Assembly: GCF_017876655.1 (NCBI RefSeq)
Contig: NZ_JAGIOK010000001.1
Coordinates: forward strand, 2,728,001 to 2,792,000
From: Microbacterium imperiale
GTDB lineage: Bacteria > Actinomycetota > Actinomycetes > Actinomycetales > Microbacteriaceae
Direction: 5' to 3'
DNA: 64,000 bases
How positions within the stretch are numbered: position 1 is the stretch's first letter; each line of letters begins with the position of its first letter. This document shows positions 1-7,526 of this stretch, piece by piece. The notes under the pieces are model-generated. The model saw only the letters and a list, made by a program, of their open reading frames with translations. It was not told where the DNA came from and did no database searches. The position numbers were made by a program, and so were the translations under genes.

Positions 1-384
1 GGTGCGGGGGATCGAGCGCCAGCTCTTGTTCGTGGTCTTGATCTCGGCCAGGACGACGCGGCCGTCGGCATCGAGGCCGACGCCGTCGGGCGTGGCGAGG
101 TGCCGCTTCTCGACGACGGCGTGGAAGAGCGCCGACGAGGGTTGGATGCCGTGCGTCGCGGCGACCCACGCGGCGATCTCGGGCTCGCGGCGCCGGCCGT
201 GGTCGGTGTAGGCGTTGCCCGAGAAGCCCGAGCCCATGAGCTTCGCGTCGGCGGCGCGGGCGATCGCCTTCGGGCTCGTCAGGGCCGCGACGTCCGTCGC
301 TGTGATGCCGCGCGAGCGCGCCCGGATCCACGCGACGCGGTCGCGGGAGTCCGCGACGATGCGAGCAGCGAGTTCGGGATTCAC
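1..384 (-). CDS. YqaJ-type phage-like exonuclease/recombinase, 3' part cut by window edge
   Basis: Only the first 128 codons are present; the C-terminus lies outside the window. The visible part reads as a YqaJ/lambda-exonuclease-type PD-(D/E)XK nuclease. The segment SRGITATDVAAL is followed by a Glu in GRRREPEI (E67), an Asp in ATPDG (D100) and the ExK signature in LAEIKTT (E114, K116). These are the expected metal-binding and catalytic positions of a nuclease that degrades double-stranded DNA ends. The start chosen is GTG at 384 because TAGGGT (392-397) lies 7 nt upstream, the leaderless pattern seen throughout this window. An in-frame GTG at 414 is possible and would overlap the stop of the preceding gene. 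No phage genes lie nearby, so a resident chromosomal copy is likely. Confidence 0.75.
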   Translation of the reverse strand, partial: MNPELAARIVADSRDRVAWIRARSRGITATDVAALTSPKAIARAADAKLMGSGFSGNAYTDHGRRREPEIAAWVAATHGIQPSSALFHAVVEKRHLATPDGVGLDADGRVVLAEIKTTNKSWRSIPRT

Positions 385-410
385 GTCCTCGACCCTAACC
401 CGGGTCGAAG

Positions 411-1061
411 TCACATTCGGCGGAACGCGCCGCGGATGCGTGTCCACAGCGGGTCCGCCTCCGCGGCAGCGTTCACCAATCGCATGACACCGCCCATGAG
501 GCAGACCGCGACAGCCGCGAGGAGGACTCCTGCGACGAGGGATCCGGGAACGAGGTTCGGCGAGCCGGCAGGCGTGGGATACGCGACGACGGACAGGGCG
601 AGAATCGCGGCGAGTCCGGTGAGGGCCGATGCGGCGATGCGGGCGAGGACCGGCGGCTCGAGGTTCACTGTGCGGGCCGTCACCCACCCGCCGGCCGTAG
701 GTCGCGCCGATCCGTTACGGAAGCGCTCTCGAGTCCACCAGCCCAGGGCGCGCAGCAGGCGCCGTCCCGAGACGTGCAGCGCGACGAGGACCCCGAGACC
801 CGAGAGGCCGACCGGAACACCGATCGCCGCGAGGATGACGTCGGACGGCATCAGCCGGGCGCCGCTGGCGGGGATCATGACGGTAGCGAGCACCCCGAAC
901 AGCGCGAGGGCGAGTCCGAGGAGTCCCACGAGCAGCCGGGACCAACGCCGGTAGTCGTCACCCAGGACGCGGACGGGGTTCACCTCCAGCGACGACTCCG
1001 GCCGGTCCGACGGAACGCGCAGCACGGACGCCGAGCTCGACTGGACGAAACCAAAGGTCAT
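411..1061 (-). CDS. Hypothetical four-helix membrane protein
   Basis: The product has 216 residues and belongs to no family I recognise. Four hydrophobic stretches are visible: about residues 42-66 (LVGLLGLALALFG), 76-98, 140-163 and 176-197. The N-terminus is polar, and a basic segment (WWTRERFRNG) links helices 2 and 3. The start at 1061 is preferred because CAGAAT (complement of 1069-1074) lies 7 nt upstream of the ATG, consistent with a leaderless transcript. The open frame extends further upstream, but that would run into the rplJ leader and lacks hydrophobic or conserved character. The stop TGA nearly touches the exonuclease gene downstream, so the two may be co-transcribed. Function unknown. 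Confidence 0.6.
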   Translation of the reverse strand: MTFGFVQSSSASVLRVPSDRPESSLEVNPVRVLGDDYRRWSRLLVGLLGLALALFGVLATVMIPASGARLMPSDVILAAIGVPVGLSGLGVLVALHVSGRRLLRALGWWTRERFRNGSARPTAGGWVTARTVNLEPPVLARIAASALTGLAAILALSVVAYPTPAGSPNLVPGSLVAGVLLAAVAVCLMGGVMRLVNAAAEADPLWTRIRGAFRRM

Positions 1062-1169
1062 GCCGTCGATTCTGAGGGCAGCTCGTCGATCGGCCGAACG
1101 GGTTTCCTCCCGTCGGGCAGGATGCGCGTGGTCGTGAGCGCGAACGCCGTGTGCAGGGCCAGGGCGGAT

Positions 1170-1198
1170 TTGTCGGGTGCTCAGGGGTGGGGTATGGT
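1170..1198 (+). promoter_or_regulatory. Promoter of the rplJ-rplL operon
   Basis: TTGTCG at 1170-1175 and TATGGT at 1193-1198 are separated by exactly 17 nt, a good housekeeping sigma-factor match. Initiation would fall near 1205 and give a leader of about 205 nt before rplJ, as expected for an operon under leader-mediated autoregulation. Confidence 0.7.
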
Positions 1199-1204
1199 GA
1201 GGGG

Positions 1205-1410
1205 TAAGCCAAAGACCGCTGGTCATCGGTGTGCGCGTGAGCGCACTCGTGATCGAAGCTCTGCACTGCAGGGGCCCGCGCAGGTGACACTGAACTTCTC
1301 CTTCGGGAACCGAGCTCCGTGCCTCTGCGCCGGAGCTTTTGTCATGTCTGAGCTGGTCGAGGCCGGCGCTCCGCCACCGCGGCGCGTCAGGCACACATCA
1401 AGGAGTGACC
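1205..1410 (+). promoter_or_regulatory. Ribosomal protein L10 leader (autoregulatory 5' UTR)
   Basis: The roughly 205-nt untranslated stretch before rplJ contains AAAGACCGCTGGTC near 1210-1225, resembling the conserved core of L10 leader RNAs. A strong hairpin follows, with AGCTCCG (1313-1319) pairing with CGGAGCT (1331-1337) and then TTTT. In known systems the L10-(L12)4 complex binds this leader to balance its own synthesis. The hairpin with its T run looks like an intrinsic attenuator. The region is otherwise non-coding; open frames crossing it are shadows. That this is an L10 leader is established family knowledge plus position. The attenuator role is inference. Confidence 0.65.
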
Positions 1411-1899
1411 ATGGTGCAGAAGGACGCATCGGTCGCCGAGCTCACGAAGTCATTCGAGGACTCGACTGCCGTTCTGCTGACCGAGTACCGCGGTCTGACG
1501 GTCGCCCAGCTCAAGCAGCTGCGCAACGACATCCGTCAGGACGCGAACTACGCCGTGGTGAAGAACACGCTGACCAAGATCGCCGCGAACAACGCGGGGA
1601 TCACGTCGCTCGACGAGGACCTCAAGGGCCCCTCGGCTGTGGCGTTCGTGCACGGCGACTTCGTCGCCACCGCCAAGGCTCTGCGTGACTTCGCCAAGGC
1701 CAACCCGCTCCTCGTCATCAAGGGCGGCATCTTCGAGGGCAACGCCCTCACCGCCGACGAGGTCAACAAGTACGCCTCGCTCGAGAGCCGCGAGGTTCTG
1801 CTGGCCAAGGCCGCGGGCATGATGAAGGCGACGATGGGCAAGGCTGCCGCCACCATCGACGCGCTTCGCGAAAAGCTGGAGACCGCCGACGCCGCGTGA
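1411..1899 (+). CDS. rplJ: 50S ribosomal protein L10
   Basis: This 162-residue protein forms the base of the ribosomal stalk: its N-terminal domain binds 23S rRNA and its C-terminal helix carries L7/L12 dimers. The sequence has the L10 hallmark [15 protein letters not shown] near residue 26, followed by [12 protein letters not shown]. The start at 1411 is fixed by an AAGGAG ribosome binding site at 1400-1405 and by the typical [12 protein letters not shown]-terminus; the longer open frame upstream lies in the leader. rplL follows after 48 nt with its own binding site. This is the usual two-gene stalk operon under the leader described above. Confidence 0.97.
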   Translation: MVQKDASVAELTKSFEDSTAVLLTEYRGLTVAQLKQLRNDIRQDANYAVVKNTLTKIAANNAGITSLDEDLKGPSAVAFVHGDFVATAKALRDFAKANPLLVIKGGIFEGNALTADEVNKYASLESREVLLAKAAGMMKATMGKAAATIDALREKLETADAA

Positions 1900-1947
1900 G
1901 CGACAGGCGAGCTCTTACACCAACCCCATCTATCTAGGAGATACATC

Positions 1948-2331
1948 ATGGCGAAGCTTTCCACCGAGGAGCTGCTCGAGCAGTTCGCCGGCCTGACCCT
2001 CGTCGAGCTCAGCGACTTCGTGAAGGCGTTCGAGGAGAAGTTCGACGTCACCGCTGCTGCCCCCGTCGCCGTTGCCGGCGCCGCTGGTGGCGCTGGTGCC
2101 GCTGAGGCCGAGGAGGAGAAGGACTCGTTCGACGTCATCCTCGAGGCTGCCGGCGACAAGAAGATCCAGGTCATCAAGACGGTCCGCGAGCTCACCTCGC
2201 TGGGCCTCGGCGAGGCCAAGGCTGTCGTCGACGGCGCTCCCAAGGCCGTCCTCGAGGGCGCGAACAAGGAGACCGCCGAGAAGGCGAAGGCCGCTCTCGA
2301 AGAGGCCGGCGCGACGGTCACCCTCAAGTAA
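1948..2331 (+). CDS. rplL: 50S ribosomal protein L7/L12
   Basis: This 127-residue acidic protein forms the flexible stalk that recruits and activates translational GTPases. The N-terminal dimerisation region ([12 protein letters not shown]), an Ala/Gly-rich hinge ([21 protein letters not shown]) and the globular domain ([13 protein letters not shown], then [10 protein letters not shown]) appear in normal order and length. TAGGAGA before the ATG is the ribosome binding site. It is co-transcribed with rplJ and followed by a strong hairpin. Confidence 0.98.
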   Translation: MAKLSTEELLEQFAGLTLVELSDFVKAFEEKFDVTAAAPVAVAGAAGGAGAAEAEEEKDSFDVILEAAGDKKIQVIKTVRELTSLGLGEAKAVVDGAPKAVLEGANKETAEKAKAALEEAGATVTLK

Positions 2332-2357
2332 TTCCCCGCTCTCACTCGAGAGCAGCA

Positions 2358-2390
2358 CGATGGCCCCGGATGCTGCATCCGGGGCCATCG
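2358..2390. terminator. Bidirectional terminator-like hairpin between rplL and the lacI-type gene
   Basis: A perfect 14-bp stem (2358-2371 with 2377-2390) with a GCTGC loop lies between two convergent genes. There is no strong T run, so it may serve both strands or act with other factors. Confidence 0.7.
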
Positions 2391-2406
2391 TCGTATGCGC
2401 GAGGCG

Positions 2407-3456
2407 TCAGTCCCGACGCGACAGCGAAGAGTCGCGGACCGCGACCGAGCTGTGCCCTGTCACGTTCGCCGTCGTCCCGCGCACGACCATCCGCGGTTTG
2501 ACGCGCAGGGTGACCGTCTCGGCCTCAGGGTCGTCGATGTGGCGGAGCAGCAGCTCGACGGCAGCCCGACCCTGCTCGTGCGGAACCTGCCGCAGCGTCG
2601 TGAGCGCGAACATCTCGGCGTTGACGTGGTCGTCGATGCCCACGACGCTGAGCGACGAGGGAACGAGGATGCCGAGGCGCCGAGCCGCGATTATCGCCCC
2701 GATCGCGACTTCGTCGCACGCGGCCACGATGCCGGTCGGGCGAGCGGACGGGTCGCTGAGCAGGTCGACGGCCGCAGCGTATCCCGCGGGCATCGACAGC
2801 TCCGCAGGTGCCCGCGAGATCTCGGCGGCCAGGCCCGCTCGCCGCATCTCGGACTCGTAGCCCGCGTATCGCTCCGACTCCACGTGCGGCCATCGCGTTT
2901 CGTCCGTGCCGCCGAGGAAGGCGATGCGACGATGGCCGAGCTCGACGAGGTGCGCCGTGGCGAGGGCGGTCGCATGCGCGTCGTCGAGGGTGACGACGCT
3001 CGTGGCACCCTCGGCGCCGATCACGCTGACGACGGGCTTGCCGAGGGCGAGCAGCGCGTCGAGCTCGCTCGCGGCGGGTTCGAGTCCGACGGCGATGACG
3101 CCGTCGAAGCGCCGGCGGGCCAGGTAGTCCTCGAAGACGCGGCGGCGAGTGGCCGTGCCCGGGCGCGCGTCGTACAGTGTCAGGTCGAGGCCGTGCTCGA
3201 GCAGCGCGGCCTGGATGCCCTCGAGCACCTCGCCGAAGAACCACCGGCTGACGTGCGGCATGACGACGCCGATGGTCTGCGTCCGCCCCGTGGCCAGGCT
3301 CATCGCCGACGAGTGCGCGACGTACGACAGCTCGCGCGCGGCGGCCGCCACCCGCTCGCGGGTCTCGTCGGAGACGTAACCGCGACCGGTCAGGGCACGA
3401 CTCGCCGTCGCCTTCGACACCCCGGCTCGGGTGGCGACGTCGGCGATGGTGCTCAT
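2407..3456 (-). CDS. LacI-family regulator of the adjacent sugar importer
   Basis: The 349-residue protein has a LacI DNA-binding head at the N-terminus (MSTIADVATRAGVSKATASRALTGRGYVS), the hinge region YVAHSSAMSLATGRTQTIGVV, and a sugar-binding-protein-like sensor domain ending in a typical AVELLLRHIDDP segment. The start at 3456 is chosen because the family begins exactly there and a GAGGAGGT ribosome binding site precedes it; the longer frame adds an unrelated N-terminus. It is transcribed divergently from the ABC importer. Two kinds of palindrome lie in the 267-bp interval, one of them beside its own predicted -10 (TACGCT, complement of 3504-3509). Repression of the importer and autoregulation are inferred from this layout; the inducer is probably an alpha-glucoside. 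Confidence 0.9.
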   Translation of the reverse strand: MSTIADVATRAGVSKATASRALTGRGYVSDETRERVAAAARELSYVAHSSAMSLATGRTQTIGVVMPHVSRWFFGEVLEGIQAALLEHGLDLTLYDARPGTATRRRVFEDYLARRRFDGVIAVGLEPAASELDALLALGKPVVSVIGAEGATSVVTLDDAHATALATAHLVELGHRRIAFLGGTDETRWPHVESERYAGYESEMRRAGLAAEISRAPAELSMPAGYAAAVDLLSDPSARPTGIVAACDEVAIGAIIAARRLGILVPSSLSVVGIDDHVNAEMFALTTLRQVPHEQGRAAVELLLRHIDDPEAETVTLRVKPRMVVRGTTANVTGHSSVAVRDSSLSRRD

Positions 3457-3528
3457 GGGACCTCCTCGTCCTTCGGGGAAGACCTGCCGGGTTCTCCATC
3501 GGAAGCGTAGCGTTTTCACGGCGATCGA

Positions 3529-3540
3529 GGAACCGGTTCC
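3529..3540. promoter_or_regulatory. Candidate LacI operator O1 (GGAACCGGTTCC)
   Basis: A perfect 12-bp palindrome with the central CG typical of LacI-family sites lies just upstream of the regulator's predicted promoter. A one-mismatch copy (GGAATCGGTTCC) sits at 3653-3664, 124 bp away centre to centre. Confidence 0.55.
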
Positions 3541-3546
3541 ACGTCG

Positions 3547-3572
3547 ATTCCGTGTGAGCGCTCCCACGGAAT
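3547..3572. promoter_or_regulatory. 26-bp inverted repeat, second candidate operator
   Basis: Arms ATTCCGTG and CACGGAAT flank a TGAGCGCTCC-like centre, with one mismatched pair over 26 bp. The core TGTGAGCGCTCCCA (3553-3566) matches the common LacI/GalR pattern TGNGAGCGCTCNCA better than the neighbouring 12-mers do. It is probably the main binding site in the divergent region; the 12-mers may serve a different regulator. Confidence 0.6.
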
Positions 3573-3652
3573 CCGAGGGCACGGCGTCGATGGTTGTCAT
3601 TCCGTGATAATCAGGCGGTTGTGCCCGCCTGTTGTGGCCAGTAGGTTGTCCT

Positions 3653-3664
3653 GGAATCGGTTCC
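3653..3664. promoter_or_regulatory. Candidate LacI operator O2 (GGAATCGGTTCC)
   Basis: A near-perfect copy of the palindrome at 3529-3540, located downstream of the likely importer promoter (candidate -10 GATAAT at 3606-3611) and 59 nt before the first gene. A site here could block elongation or form a loop with the upstream copy. Confidence 0.45.
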
Positions 3665-3723
3665 CCAATGGATGCGGACAAGGCTCCTCTGGGTGGACGA
3701 TGATCCCGATAGAGGAGAAGTAC

Positions 3724-5052
3724 ATGGCATTGTCACAGCGATACCGCGTTCTCGCCCCCGTCGCTCTGATGGGCGCGGCAGCACTGGTGCTGGCCGGATG
3801 CGCCGAAGGCGGCGCGGAAGGCGACGGCGGCGGCGACGCGAAGACGACCGTTCGCATCTCGGGCGGCATCACCGGCGGTGAGGCCGACGCGCTGAACGAG
3901 TCGTTCGCTCAGTTCACCGAGGACACCGGCATCAAGGTGGAGTACACCGGCGACAAGGCGTTCGAGGGCAACATCGTCACCAAGGTGACCGGTGGCGACG
4001 CCCCCGACATCGCCATCGTCCCGCAGCCCGGTCTGCTCAAGACGCTCGTCGAGACCGGCAAGGTGCTGCCTGCACCCGAGGCCGTCGAGACCGCCGTCGA
4101 CGAGAACTGGTCCGCCGACTGGAAGCAGTACGGCACGTTCGACGACACCTTCTACGCGGCCCCGATGCTCGCGAACCTGAAGGGCTACGTCTGGTACTCC
4201 CCGAAGCAGTTCGCGGAGTGGGGTGTCGAGGTCCCGAAGACGTGGGACGAGATGATCGCCCTCACCGACAAGATCGTCGAGACCACCGGCGGCCCCGCAT
4301 GGTGCGCCGGCTTCGCATCCGACGCCGCGTCGGGCTGGCCGGGCACCGACTGGGTCGAGGACCTCGTCCTGCGCCAGTCCGGCCCCGAGGTCTACGACCA
4401 GTGGGTCGCGGGCGAAGTGAAGTTCACCGACCCCGAGATCAAGGAGGCGTTCGACGCCGTCGGCTCGATCCTGCTGAACCCGGAGTACGTCAACGCCGGC
4501 TACGGCGACGTCAAGAGCATCAACTCGACGGCGTTCGGCGACGTGGCTGCGGCCGTGGCGAGCGGCGACTGCGCCCTGACCCACCAGGCATCCTTCCTCT
4601 CGGCGAACTTCCTCGACGTGCAGACAGCCGAGGGTGAGACCCCCGAGGTCGCTCCCGACGGCGACGTCTACGCGTTCCTGACCCCCGGCTACACCGAGGG
4701 CGAGCTCCAGGTCGAGGGCGGCGGCGAGTTCGTCGCGGCATTCTCGGACGACGAGTCGACGCAGCAGGTGCTCGAGTTCATGGCCTCGCCCGAGTTCGCC
4801 GACGCTCGCGTCGAGCTGGGCGGCGTCATCTCGGCGAACAAGAACGCCGACCCCTCCCTCGCTTCGAGCGAGTTCCTCCAAGAGGCGATGACGACGCTGC
4901 AGGACGAGACCACGGTCTTCCGCTTCGACGCGTCCGACCTGATGCCCTCCACGGTGGGCTCGGGCTCGTTCTGGAAGGGCATGGTCGACTGGATCGACGG
5001 CAAGGACACCGAGACGGTCCTGTCCGACATCCAGGCCGGTTACGAGAACTGA
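3724..5052 (+). CDS. Sugar ABC importer, substrate-binding lipoprotein (AglE-like)
   Basis: The 442-residue extracytoplasmic binding protein has a lipoprotein signal peptide: a basic start, the hydrophobic stretch APVALMGAAALVLAGC, and a lipobox cysteine near residue 23. An acidic Gly-rich linker follows. The mature part resembles alpha-glucoside-binding AglE proteins, notably the segment SGWPGTDWVEDLVLRQ and a length close to the family norm. The start at 3724 has a GAGGAG site 7 nt upstream. It is the first gene of an importer operon, separated from the two permease genes by a strong hairpin that would let this protein be made in excess. Substrate specificity (trehalose, sucrose, maltose or similar) cannot be fixed from sequence alone. 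Confidence 0.85.
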   Translation: MALSQRYRVLAPVALMGAAALVLAGCAEGGAEGDGGGDAKTTVRISGGITGGEADALNESFAQFTEDTGIKVEYTGDKAFEGNIVTKVTGGDAPDIAIVPQPGLLKTLVETGKVLPAPEAVETAVDENWSADWKQYGTFDDTFYAAPMLANLKGYVWYSPKQFAEWGVEVPKTWDEMIALTDKIVETTGGPAWCAGFASDAASGWPGTDWVEDLVLRQSGPEVYDQWVAGEVKFTDPEIKEAFDAVGSILLNPEYVNAGYGDVKSINSTAFGDVAAAVASGDCALTHQASFLSANFLDVQTAEGETPEVAPDGDVYAFLTPGYTEGELQVEGGGEFVAAFSDDESTQQVLEFMASPEFADARVELGGVISANKNADPSLASSEFLQEAMTTLQDETTVFRFDASDLMPSTVGSGSFWKGMVDWIDGKDTETVLSDIQAGYEN

Positions 5053-5077
5053 TCGTCGCCTGACGATCGGTTGAGCC

Positions 5078-5112
5078 GAGCGGGGCCGGGCTGCACAAGC
5101 CCGGCCCCGCTC
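5078..5112 (+). terminator. Intercistronic hairpin between binding-protein and permease genes
   Basis: A perfect 14-bp GC-rich stem (5078-5091 with 5099-5112) with a 7-nt loop sits in the 110-nt gap after the binding-protein gene. No T run follows. It is likely an RNA-stabilising or partial-termination element that sets a high ratio of binding protein to permease. Confidence 0.65.
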
Positions 5113-5162
5113 CTCCCGTCCGTACTGCTCGGGTACGCCGCTGTACTCAGAAGGGGATCCAC

Positions 5163-6500
5163 ATGTCGCAGACGACCGTCGACAGGCCCGTCGACACCGA
5201 AACTCCCACCACCGTCCATGCCGCCGACCCGAAAGGCCGATCGATCACCCGGATCGTCGTCGCCGCCGGGTTCGCCCTGATCGTCGCCGTCCTGCTGCTG
5301 CTGATCTTCACCGGATCCAGCGAGGAGTCGTCGCGCATCACGATCGGGTTCTCGCTCAACAGCTTCTTCCTGTGGCTGGGCGCGATGAACCCGCTCGTCC
5401 AGATCCCGGTGATCCTCGCCGTGTTCGGCCTCGTCGTCGGCATCATCCTCGTGCTGATCGAGTACGCACCGCGACCGGGCCGGGGGTACTTCATCATGCG
5501 GCTGGTCGCATGCCTCGTGATCCCGGTGCTCGCGTTCCTGCTGCTCCGCCCGTACGCCAACGCGGTCCTCTACGTCGTGGCGATCGCGCTGCTCGTGGGC
5601 GCGCTGCTCTTCTTCGCCGACTTCCGGTCGCGTCAGGGCGCGGGCTACCTGTTCCAGCTGATCCTGTTCATGGCGCCCGCCAGCATCATGCTCGCGCTCG
5701 GGCTGATCTACCCGGCGATCGCCACGATCTTCAAGTCGTTCTACGACAAGACGGGCGACGAGTTCGTCGGGTTGGAGAACTACTTCTGGGTCTTCACCAA
5801 CCCGACCGGCACCGCCTCGGTGGTCAACACGATCCTGTGGGCACTGCTGGCTCCGACCATCTCGGTCGCGATCGGACTGGCGTACGCGGTGTTCATCGAC
5901 CGCGCCCGCGGCGAGAAGGTTCTGAAGGTCCTCGTCTTCATGCCGGTCGCGATCTCGTTCGTCGGCGCCGGCATCATCTGGAAGTTCATGTACGACGCCC
6001 GCCAGGGCGAGCAGGTCGGTCTGCTCAACGCGATCGTCACGGCGTTCGGCGGCGACCCGGTGCAGTGGCTCGCCATCAAGCCCGTCGTCAACACCCTCAT
6101 GCTCCTGGTGGTCTTCATCTGGACGCAGACGGGCTTCGCCATGGTGATCCTCTCGGCGGCGATCAAGGCCGTTCCGACCGAGCAGCTCGAGGCGGCTCAG
6201 CTCGACGGGACGAACGCCTGGCAGCGCTTCCGCAACGTCACCGTTCCCGGCATCCGCTCGTCGCTGATCGTCGTGCTGACGACCATCACGATCGCTTCGC
6301 TGAAGGTGTACGACATCGTCGCCGTCATGACCGGCGGACGCGATGACACGACCGTCCTCGGCTTCGAGATGGTCAACCAGCAGCAGCGGTTTCAGAGCTA
6401 CGGACACTCGTCCGCCCTCGCCGTCGTGCTGTTCCTGTTCGTCCTGCCGCTGATCATCTACAACGCCCGATCGATGGCCAAGCAGAGGGAGATCCGCTGA
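5163..6500 (+). CDS. Sugar ABC importer permease (AglF-like) with extended N-terminus
   Basis: This 445-residue inner-membrane permease carries the EAA loop (EQLEAAQLDGTNAWQRF, near residue 340) that docks the ATPase. Typical MalF/AglF-type permeases have about 300-340 residues. This one has roughly 130 extra N-terminal residues containing additional hydrophobic helices (AAGFALIVAVLLLLIF; LVQIPVILAVFGLVVGIILVLI; LVACLVIPVLAFLLL). The start at 5163 has an AAGGGGA site. Its stop TGA shares one base with the ATG of the next permease, so the two are translationally coupled. No ATPase gene is present in the operon, so a shared MsiK-type ATPase elsewhere is inferred. Confidence 0.87.
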   Translation: MSQTTVDRPVDTETPTTVHAADPKGRSITRIVVAAGFALIVAVLLLLIFTGSSEESSRITIGFSLNSFFLWLGAMNPLVQIPVILAVFGLVVGIILVLIEYAPRPGRGYFIMRLVACLVIPVLAFLLLRPYANAVLYVVAIALLVGALLFFADFRSRQGAGYLFQLILFMAPASIMLALGLIYPAIATIFKSFYDKTGDEFVGLENYFWVFTNPTGTASVVNTILWALLAPTISVAIGLAYAVFIDRARGEKVLKVLVFMPVAISFVGAGIIWKFMYDARQGEQVGLLNAIVTAFGGDPVQWLAIKPVVNTLMLLVVFIWTQTGFAMVILSAAIKAVPTEQLEAAQLDGTNAWQRFRNVTVPGIRSSLIVVLTTITIASLKVYDIVAVMTGGRDDTTVLGFEMVNQQQRFQSYGHSSALAVVLFLFVLPLIIYNARSMAKQREIR

Positions 6501-7471
6501 TGACCGTTGCAGCCCCGGCCGCGCCCGTCGACACCCGCACCAAGCGCCAGGTGGCGCGCGACACCCGCCGCAACGAGGCGATCGCCCACAAGAAGCTGAC
6601 GTCGAAGGGCGCGACCATCGCGGCCGTCATCATCGCCGTCTTCTGGACGATCCCCACGTTCGGTCTGTTCGTGACGTCGTTCCGCCCCGGCGCCGACACG
6701 CAGTCCACGGGATGGTGGACCGTCTTCACCAACCCCGAATTCACCCTCGAGAACTATGCCGAGGCGCTGACCTCGGGCGGCACATCGACGACGCTCGCGT
6801 CGGCCTTCGTGAACTCTCTCGCGATCACCATCCCCGCGACGGTGTTCCCGATCGTGATGGCCGCGCTCGCGGCCTACGCCTTCGCGTGGATCAACTTCAA
6901 GGGCCGCAGCGCGCTGTTCGTCTTCGTCTTCGCGCTGCAGATCGTTCCGCTGCAGATGGCGCTCGTGCCGCTGCTCAGCCTGTTCTCGGAGGGGCTGACG
7001 ATCAACGACGTGCCGATCTTCCCAGGGTTCGGCCTGAACGAGGTGCAGTACAGCTTCGCTCGGGTGTGGATCGCCCACGCGATCTTCGCACTGCCGCTCG
7101 CGACGTTCATGCTGCACAACTTCATCGCCGAGATCCCCGGCGAGATCATCGAGGCGGCGCGTGTGGACGGCGCCGGCCACGGCCAGGTGTTCTTCCGCAT
7201 CATCATCCCGCTGGCCGCACCCGCCATCGCGTCCTTCGCGATCTTCCAGTTCCTCTGGGTTTGGAACGACCTGCTCGTGGCGACGATCTTCGCCTCGCCG
7301 GGAGCGCTGCCGATCACCCAGGCGCTGAACTCGCTGTCGGGAACGTGGGGCAACCGTTGGTTCCTCCAGTCGGCGGGAACCTTCATCTCGATCATCGTGC
7401 CGCTGATCGTGTTCTTCGCGCTGCAGCGCTTCTTCGTCCGCGGCCTGCTGGCGGGAGCGACCAAGGGCTGA
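6500..7471 (+). CDS. Sugar ABC importer permease (AglG-like)
   Basis: The second permease subunit has 323 residues and about six membrane helices. Its EAA loop reads GEIIEAARVDGAGHGQVFFRIIIPLAAP, in the usual place about 100 residues from the C-terminus. It pairs with the preceding permease and is coupled to it by a one-base stop/start overlap. The C-terminal sequence LQRFFVRGLLAGATKG is the standard ending of MalG-type permeases. A terminator hairpin shared with the opposing DUF305 gene follows. Confidence 0.88.
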   Translation: MTVAAPAAPVDTRTKRQVARDTRRNEAIAHKKLTSKGATIAAVIIAVFWTIPTFGLFVTSFRPGADTQSTGWWTVFTNPEFTLENYAEALTSGGTSTTLASAFVNSLAITIPATVFPIVMAALAAYAFAWINFKGRSALFVFVFALQIVPLQMALVPLLSLFSEGLTINDVPIFPGFGLNEVQYSFARVWIAHAIFALPLATFMLHNFIAEIPGEIIEAARVDGAGHGQVFFRIIIPLAAPAIASFAIFQFLWVWNDLLVATIFASPGALPITQALNSLSGTWGNRWFLQSAGTFISIIVPLIVFFALQRFFVRGLLAGATKG

Positions 7472-7489
7472 ATCCGACGAACGGATGCC

Positions 7490-7526
7490 GCTGGGGTGCG
7501 GGGGCTGTCAGCCTCCGCACCCCAGC
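7490..7526. terminator. Bidirectional terminator between importer operon and DUF305 gene
   Basis: GCTGGGGTGCGG (7490-7501) pairs perfectly with CCGCACCCCAGC (7515-7526). The right arm is inside the 3' end of the opposing gene, coding its final LGCGG residues, so the coding sequence doubles as terminator. Confidence 0.65.

Noticed and set aside
411..1394. 327-residue leftward reading frame starting inside the rplJ leader
   Set aside because: Residues before position 1061 show no family features and overlap the L10 leader and promoter. Only the part from 1061 has membrane helices and a suitable -10.
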